From Pseudoduganella buxea (lineage in GTDB: Bacteria; Pseudomonadota; Gammaproteobacteria; Burkholderiales; Burkholderiaceae_D), in NCBI RefSeq assembly GCF_009720835.1, contig NZ_WNKZ01000003.1, forward strand, positions 1 to 64,000: DNA of 64,000 bases, read 5' to 3'. Of the stretch, positions 59,740-64,000 are shown piece after piece. The position numbers and the translations under genes are program-made. Below the pieces are notes generated by a model, which saw only the letters and a list, made by a program, of their open reading frames with translations, had not been told where the DNA came from and ran no database searches. Every line of letters starts with the position of its first letter. Positions within the stretch are counted from its first letter, which is position 1.

Positions 59740-60828
59740 TTACGGCCAGATCGCCCGCAGCAGCGCGGCCAGGTGGTAGCCGCCCTTGATCAGCTGCTCG
59801 CGGGCGATGGCCGACGACGGCACCGGGTAGTTCTCCGGCACGGCCAGCGCCCACACCTTGTAGCGCTCGCCGCCCTTGCTGGTTTGCGTCGACGCGGCGC
59901 CCACCGTCACGTCCTGGTGCGCCAGCTTCGACACGGCCAGCGCATCGTTGGCCCACTGGTAGGGCCACGTCAGCACGTCGCCCGTGTTCGCGGAAACGGC
60001 CGGCCTGGTGTCGATGGCGTATTGGGCGAACTGCTGCGGCGTGCGCGTGCTGGAGCGGCGCATCGCGTAGTCGACCACGGTGCTGTCCCAGTACGAGTGG
60101 AACGGGCGCGTGGTCGATTTCGATGCCGCGGACGTGGGCTTGTCGGCATCGTCCTTCGGCGGCGCCGGCGGAATCAGCTTGCCGGACGTTTCCACCAGCA
60201 CCGCGTCGTCCAGCAGCAGGTTGTTGCCGCCACGGGAGTCGAAGATGTTCAGTGCGTCGATCTCGACCTGGTTCTTCGGCACGACGAAGCGGCCGTCCTT
60301 GCTGACGAACGCCGCGCCCACGTGCAGTGGCTGGTGGATGTCGCCGGCCAGGTGGGCCACGACCAGCAGCGCCTGGCGCTTGGTGAAGCGGTGCGGATTG
60401 GTTTGCGGCGTGTCCTTGCCCTGCAGGACGGCAATGGCGCCCTTCAGCGTCTGGACGATATCGTCCTCGAAGGTGCCGGGGCCGTGGTCATGATAGGCGT
60501 CGAGCTGGAACGGCACATCCGTGTAGTGGTACTCCGAGTGCTTCGGATTGGCGCTGACATAGTCGACCATCTCCGGCGTCTGCGGGCCGCACCAGTTGCC
60601 CTTGACGCAGTCGGCCCACACGGCCACCTTCTCCAGGCTTTCGCCCGGCAGCAGCAGCGCGGCCACCTGCTTCTCGGCGTTGCTGCCCTTGAGCAGCTGG
60701 TCGGCGATGGCGCCCACGGCGCGGTGGCCGTCGTAGCCCCAGGCCAGCGCCTCGGTGGCCGCGGTGGCGGCCAGGGAGCCGGCCAGCGCCAGCATGCACG
60801 TGATCTTCTTCATTGCGGGATTCTTCAT
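59740..60828 (-). CDS. Exported S1/P1-type nuclease
   Basis: The 362-residue protein has a signal peptide ending near ALA and then WGYDGHRAVGAIADQLL, where the mature N-terminal Trp and His bind zinc, as in S1/P1 nucleases. Other ligands are in HYTDVP, VVAHLAGDIHQPLHVG and FDSRGGNNLL. Members hydrolyse single-stranded DNA or RNA to 5'-nucleotides outside the cytoplasm. The ATG at 60828 overlaps the stop of the phospholipase-D-like gene (ATGA), favouring it over 60813. A Lys/Ser/Ala-rich insert is near residue 230. Confidence 0.9.
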   Translation of the reverse strand: MKNPAMKKITCMLALAGSLAATAATEALAWGYDGHRAVGAIADQLLKGSNAEKQVAALLLPGESLEKVAVWADCVKGNWCGPQTPEMVDYVSANPKHSEYHYTDVPFQLDAYHDHGPGTFEDDIVQTLKGAIAVLQGKDTPQTNPHRFTKRQALLVVAHLAGDIHQPLHVGAAFVSKDGRFVVPKNQVEIDALNIFDSRGGNNLLLDDAVLVETSGKLIPPAPPKDDADKPTSAASKSTTRPFHSYWDSTVVDYAMRRSSTRTPQQFAQYAIDTRPAVSANTGDVLTWPYQWANDALAVSKLAHQDVTVGAASTQTSKGGERYKVWALAVPENYPVPSSAIAREQLIKGGYHLAALLRAIWP

Positions 60829-62066
60829 TCTGCTGCAGCCTTTTCGCTTGCCTTGTTCGGTTTCGGGTAGTCGCGGTTGATGTCGAGCTTTTGCGCATAC
60901 GGCGAGCTCCACGCCTGTTCATGCAGCGCGGCGACGCGGCGCGCCATGGCCTCGCTGCGCAGCACCACTTCCAGGTTGCGCGACAGGTCGAAGTAGCCAC
61001 CGGCCCAGTTGCTGGTGCCGACCCAGGCCAGCTTGCCGTCGATCGTCATCGTCTTGCTGTGGATGACGCGGGCGAACGGAATGAAGCCCGTCGACGCCTG
61101 CGGCAGCGTGACGACGCGGATCTCCACGTTCGGCAGCACGGCCAGGCTTTTCAGGTACGGCAGCGCGGGCGCCTCCAGGTTCCAGTTCGACACCATCAGC
61201 TTGATCCTGACGCCCCGGTTGGCGGCGGCGCGCACCGCGTTGTCGATGACGGCGTAGTACGGCCGCGTGCCCTGCGGCCCATACGACAGGGGCGCGTAGT
61301 CGAGCAGCTGGATGCGTACTTCTTCCTTCGCGTCCGCCAGCAACGCCGGCAGTACCGCTTCGGAGTCGCGCACCCCCGGCGGATTGTAGGCGGCCGGGCT
61401 GGCCACCAGGTAGGCCGGCCGTGCCAGCTCCGCCTGGGCCGCCACGGCAGCCGCCTTGGCCTGCAGCGGCGCCACCGGCGCACCCCGTGCCAGGGTAGCC
61501 TGGGCATTCCAGTCCTGCTCGAAGATGGCGCGCACCTGCCCGACGATGGCGGCATCGTCGATGCGCAGGCCCGTTTCGTGGATATGCGTGAAGGCGCGCC
61601 AGTCGAAGTTCTGGCTGCCGACAAAAGCCGCCTTGGCATCGACGATGACGTACTTGGCATGGATGATGCCGTTGCCCGTCAGCTTGCTGTAGTCGAGGAC
61701 GCGCAGTTCCAGGTTGGGGATGGCGCGCAGCCGGTCCAGGGTGGCGGGATCGGACAGGCCAATGCCCTTCTTGTCGAGCAGGAAGCGGATCTTCACGCCC
61801 CGCTTGCCGGCCGCTTCCAGCCGCTCGATGACGCGCTCGAACGGCGAGCCGGGCTTGCCGGCAGCGTAGAACTGGCCGATGGCAATGTCGGCGCGGGCGT
61901 TGTCGAACAGCTCGCACCACACGGTGATGGGGTCGCGCAGGTCCGGGTTGGACAGCGATGTTTCGACGGGCGCGGTCTGCACCAGTTCGAAACCGGGTAT
62001 GCGAAAGTCCGCGTGGGCACTGGCGAAGCTGCCGGCCAGCACAACGGACAGGATCAATCGACGCAT
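60825..62066 (-). CDS. Exported phospholipase D-like protein
   Basis: The 413-residue protein has a signal peptide (LILSVVLAGSFASAHA) and two HKD motifs: HAKYVIVDAKAAFVGSQNFD near 135 and HSKTMTIDGKLAWVGTSNW near 340, the second complete. PLD-family members include phospholipases and the Nuc-type nuclease; between a nucleotidase and an S1/P1 nuclease, a nuclease or phosphodiesterase is plausible. AAGGAG precedes the ATG at 62066. It follows the nucleotidase by 11 bp and overlaps the nuclease by 4 bp. Confidence 0.87.
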   Translation of the reverse strand: MRRLILSVVLAGSFASAHADFRIPGFELVQTAPVETSLSNPDLRDPITVWCELFDNARADIAIGQFYAAGKPGSPFERVIERLEAAGKRGVKIRFLLDKKGIGLSDPATLDRLRAIPNLELRVLDYSKLTGNGIIHAKYVIVDAKAAFVGSQNFDWRAFTHIHETGLRIDDAAIVGQVRAIFEQDWNAQATLARGAPVAPLQAKAAAVAAQAELARPAYLVASPAAYNPPGVRDSEAVLPALLADAKEEVRIQLLDYAPLSYGPQGTRPYYAVIDNAVRAAANRGVRIKLMVSNWNLEAPALPYLKSLAVLPNVEIRVVTLPQASTGFIPFARVIHSKTMTIDGKLAWVGTSNWAGGYFDLSRNLEVVLRSEAMARRVAALHEQAWSSPYAQKLDINRDYPKPNKASEKAAAE

Positions 62067-62077
62067 GGTAAGACTCC

Positions 62078-63772
62078 TTATTGCACGCGGCGGATGCGCG
62101 GCTGTTCCAGCGCCTGCCCGGCCGGTTTCAGGTCCTGCTCGCGGCGCACCAGGTAGGCCGTCAGCGAATCGATATCGCGCACGCCCGTCTCGGCGCGGTT
62201 GCTGCCCTTGGCGAACATGGGGAAGGCGTCGCCGCCTTCGGCGATGAAGTTGTTCGCGGCCACGCGGTAGCTGGCGTTGTCGTCCAGCGGCACGCCGTTC
62301 AGGGTGGCCTCGATGACCCGCTGGCCGGCCGGGCGGCGCAGGTCGTAGGCATAGGAAAAGCCTTCGGAGACCTGCAGCAGCCCGCGCGTCTCGACCTTGT
62401 CGCCGATCCACTGCTGCTCCAGCAGCACGCGCAGCTGGGCGCCCGTCAGGTTCATCACCGTCAGCGTGTTCCCGAACGGCAGGACGGCCAGCGCCTGCCC
62501 TTTCGACACGACATTGCCGCTGCCGGTCTCCAGGTTGGCGCGGATGCCGCCCGTGTTCATGAACGCCACCTGGGCGCCGAAGGGGCGGGCCGCGAACAGG
62601 GTGGCGTCGGCCACCAGGTTACCCAACGCCGATTCGTCGCTGCCCTTGCGCTCGCGCGTGACGGCGGGGGTGGCGATGCGCGCGACAGGCTTGGCCAGCT
62701 CCGCGTTGCCCTTGGCCCGCACCTTGGCGAGATAGGTCACGGCGCGCGGGTCGGCCGGATATGCGCCCTGCTCCATGACGACGTTGCGCGCGCTGACATC
62801 GACCAGCGCATTGGTCTTGCGGTCCACCACCAGCTTGATGCGCGACAGCATATGCCCGCCCATCTGCGCCTGCGTCACCAGCGTGTCGCCCACCTTGCAC
62901 AGGTAGCCCTTGTGCGAGTGGCCGCTGATGACGAGCCGGATGGCCGGGTCGAGCCTGTGCACGACGGGCACCAGGTCGCCTTCCAGGTCGTTGCAATACT
63001 GCTTGTCGAATTCCGATGCCGTGCGACCGCCCTGGTGCAGCAGCACGACGAATACGCCGACGCCCTGCGCGCGCAGTTCCGGCAGCAGACGATTGACGGA
63101 TTCTGCTTCGTCGGCGAACTGCAGGCCGGCGATGCCGGCGCTGGCCACCACTTCGGCCGTGTCCCGCAGCACCGCGCCGATAAACGCTATCTTCACGCCC
63201 TTCGCTTCCAGGATGCGGTAAGGCGGCAGCAGCGGCCTGCGGCTGTTGGCATCGATGACGTTGGCGGCCACGTAGTGGAACTTCGCGCCATCGTAGCGGC
63301 TATCGAACTTGCACGCCTTGTCCGGCCGGGGCGAGGCGCAGCCACCCTTCTGCTGGCGCAGCAGCTCGATCCTACCCTGGTCGAATTCATGGTTGCCCAC
63401 CGACGTGACGGTCAGGCCCAGCAGGTCGAGCGCGCCGATGGTGGGTTCGTCGGCCCACATGGCCGACAGGGCCGGGCTGGCGCCGATCATGTCGCCGGCG
63501 CCCACCAGCAGCAGCTCGCGGTCGTCGCGGCGCCAGGCCTGCAATGCGGCGGCCAGCGTATCGATGCCGCCGGCGTGCACGGTCTTCTGGCTTGTGTCGC
63601 CCACGCCCGCGTAGGTGAACTTGTCCGCTTCCAGGTGGCCGTGCAGGTCGTTCAGGGCCACCAGGTTGATTTCGGCGAGAGGGCCGGAAGGCGTCGTGGC
63701 ACAGCCACCGAGCATGCCCAGTGCGGCGGAGAGAGCGGTGGCCAGCGCGAGGGTACGGGGAGAAAAAGTCAT
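62078..63772 (-). CDS. Lipoprotein 5'-nucleotidase / UDP-sugar hydrolase (UshA-like)
   Basis: The 564-residue protein begins with a lipoprotein signal (ALGMLGGC, Cys about residue 24). The metallophosphatase domain follows (ALNDLHGHLE, GAGDMIGASP, VTSVGNHEFDQG, ISGHSHKGY), then the 5'-nucleotidase C-terminal domain (ESALGNLVADA, AFMNTGGIRANL, VLPFGNTLTVMNLTGAQL). It would remove phosphate from nucleotides so that nucleosides can be imported. It is first of a three-gene operon with the phospholipase-D-like protein and S1/P1 nuclease. Confidence 0.92.
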   Translation of the reverse strand: MTFSPRTLALATALSAALGMLGGCATTPSGPLAEINLVALNDLHGHLEADKFTYAGVGDTSQKTVHAGGIDTLAAALQAWRRDDRELLLVGAGDMIGASPALSAMWADEPTIGALDLLGLTVTSVGNHEFDQGRIELLRQQKGGCASPRPDKACKFDSRYDGAKFHYVAANVIDANSRRPLLPPYRILEAKGVKIAFIGAVLRDTAEVVASAGIAGLQFADEAESVNRLLPELRAQGVGVFVVLLHQGGRTASEFDKQYCNDLEGDLVPVVHRLDPAIRLVISGHSHKGYLCKVGDTLVTQAQMGGHMLSRIKLVVDRKTNALVDVSARNVVMEQGAYPADPRAVTYLAKVRAKGNAELAKPVARIATPAVTRERKGSDESALGNLVADATLFAARPFGAQVAFMNTGGIRANLETGSGNVVSKGQALAVLPFGNTLTVMNLTGAQLRVLLEQQWIGDKVETRGLLQVSEGFSYAYDLRRPAGQRVIEATLNGVPLDDNASYRVAANNFIAEGGDAFPMFAKGSNRAETGVRDIDSLTAYLVRREQDLKPAGQALEQPRIRRVQ

Positions 63773-63873
63773 GGCATCGAAGGGGAAACTTGAACCGGTT
63801 ATTGTACAGCCGCGGCGGCGCGCGCCGGCCGGCAAATCGCGCGATGAAACCTTACGTTACAGAGCCCGCGGGC

Positions 63874-63902
63874 GAAAAAAAACCGGCGCTTGCGCGCCGG
63901 TT
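63874..63902 (-). terminator. Terminator of the edge receptor gene
   Basis: On the minus strand AACCGGCGC-GCAA-GCGCCGGTT is followed by a T run, 30 bp after the stop codon of the partial gene at the window edge. Confidence 0.88.
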
Positions 63903-63931
63903 CCTTGAGTCGAAACTAAGTCAGCAGGGCC

Positions 63932-64000
63932 TTAGAATTCGTACTTGACGGTGGCCTGCAGGGCCCACTGCGATTCGCCCTTGACCTGGCGCACTTCGAA
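63932..64000 (-). CDS. Outer-membrane protein, C-terminal fragment (probably TonB-dependent receptor)
   Basis: Only the last 22 residues lie in the window (FEVRQVKGESQWALQATVKYEF), ending in a C-terminal aromatic as in beta-barrel outer-membrane proteins. The SQWALQATVKYEF-type ending is common among TonB-dependent receptors. The rest is outside the window. Confidence 0.6.
   Translation of the reverse strand, partial: FEVRQVKGESQWALQATVKYEF

Overview
The window is high-GC, densely coded DNA that reads like a chromosome segment of a betaproteobacterium of the Oxalobacteraceae (Massilia / Pseudoduganella / Duganella group). This is inferred from protein style: TonB-dependent receptors, S9 peptidases, many LysR and MocR regulators, and a Gram-negative stressosome. 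I saw no rRNA, tRNA, CRISPR array, transposase or phage gene.

Layout. 1-6.3 kb: the N-terminal part of a membrane J-domain protein, an acyltransferase-3 membrane protein, a heavily frameshifted TonB-dependent receptor pseudogene, and a GH2 glycosidase with a substituted residue beside its acid/base. 6.4-12.4 kb: a stressosome module (RsbR-RsbS-RsbT, an RsbT/RsbX fusion, an RsbT-like domain fused to a hybrid histidine kinase, then a REC-kinase-REC protein). 12.4-18.7 kb: an S9 peptidase, a thioesterase, two LysR regulators, an extended YidD and a TauE/SafE exporter.

18.7-32.3 kb is a complete reductive pyrimidine pathway on the minus strand. PreT/PreA reduce uracil or thymine, HydA opens the ring and a carbamoylase releases beta-alanine. 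An omega-aminotransferase, alanine dehydrogenase and MmsA carry this to acetyl-CoA or propionyl-CoA. An NCS1 transporter lies inside. A MocR and a RutR-like TetR regulator are divergent, and a RutR-like palindrome sits in the divergent promoter region. 33-35.6 kb holds a LytS/LytTR-type two-component system and a VOC protein.

35.6-47.4 kb is nucleoside catabolism: PNP, deoB, deoC, an ALDH16-like two-domain aldehyde dehydrogenase, deoA, cdd and an unusual long deaminase on the minus strand; psuK, psuG and a LysR gene on the plus strand. 47.6-49.9 kb is a pyroglutamate unit (DUF969, DUF979, Pcp). 50.1-57.7 kb has a TonB-dependent receptor divergent from a Bmp/Nup-type nucleoside ABC importer. 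57.8-64 kb carries a cytochrome c, NudK, a DeoR regulator and an operon for an exported 5'-nucleotidase, a phospholipase-D-like protein and an S1/P1 nuclease, ending in a second receptor.

Taken together, about 45 kb can be read as a nucleic-acid scavenging island: exported nuclease and nucleotidase, outer- and inner-membrane uptake, nucleoside cleavage, and base and sugar degradation to central metabolism. The most notable new signal is a 56-bp element with three conserved blocks at identical spacing. It occurs in front of the PNP-deo operon and, in the same orientation, in front of the nucleoside importer, which suggests a shared regulated promoter. All functional calls come from reading motifs by eye; no searches were run.
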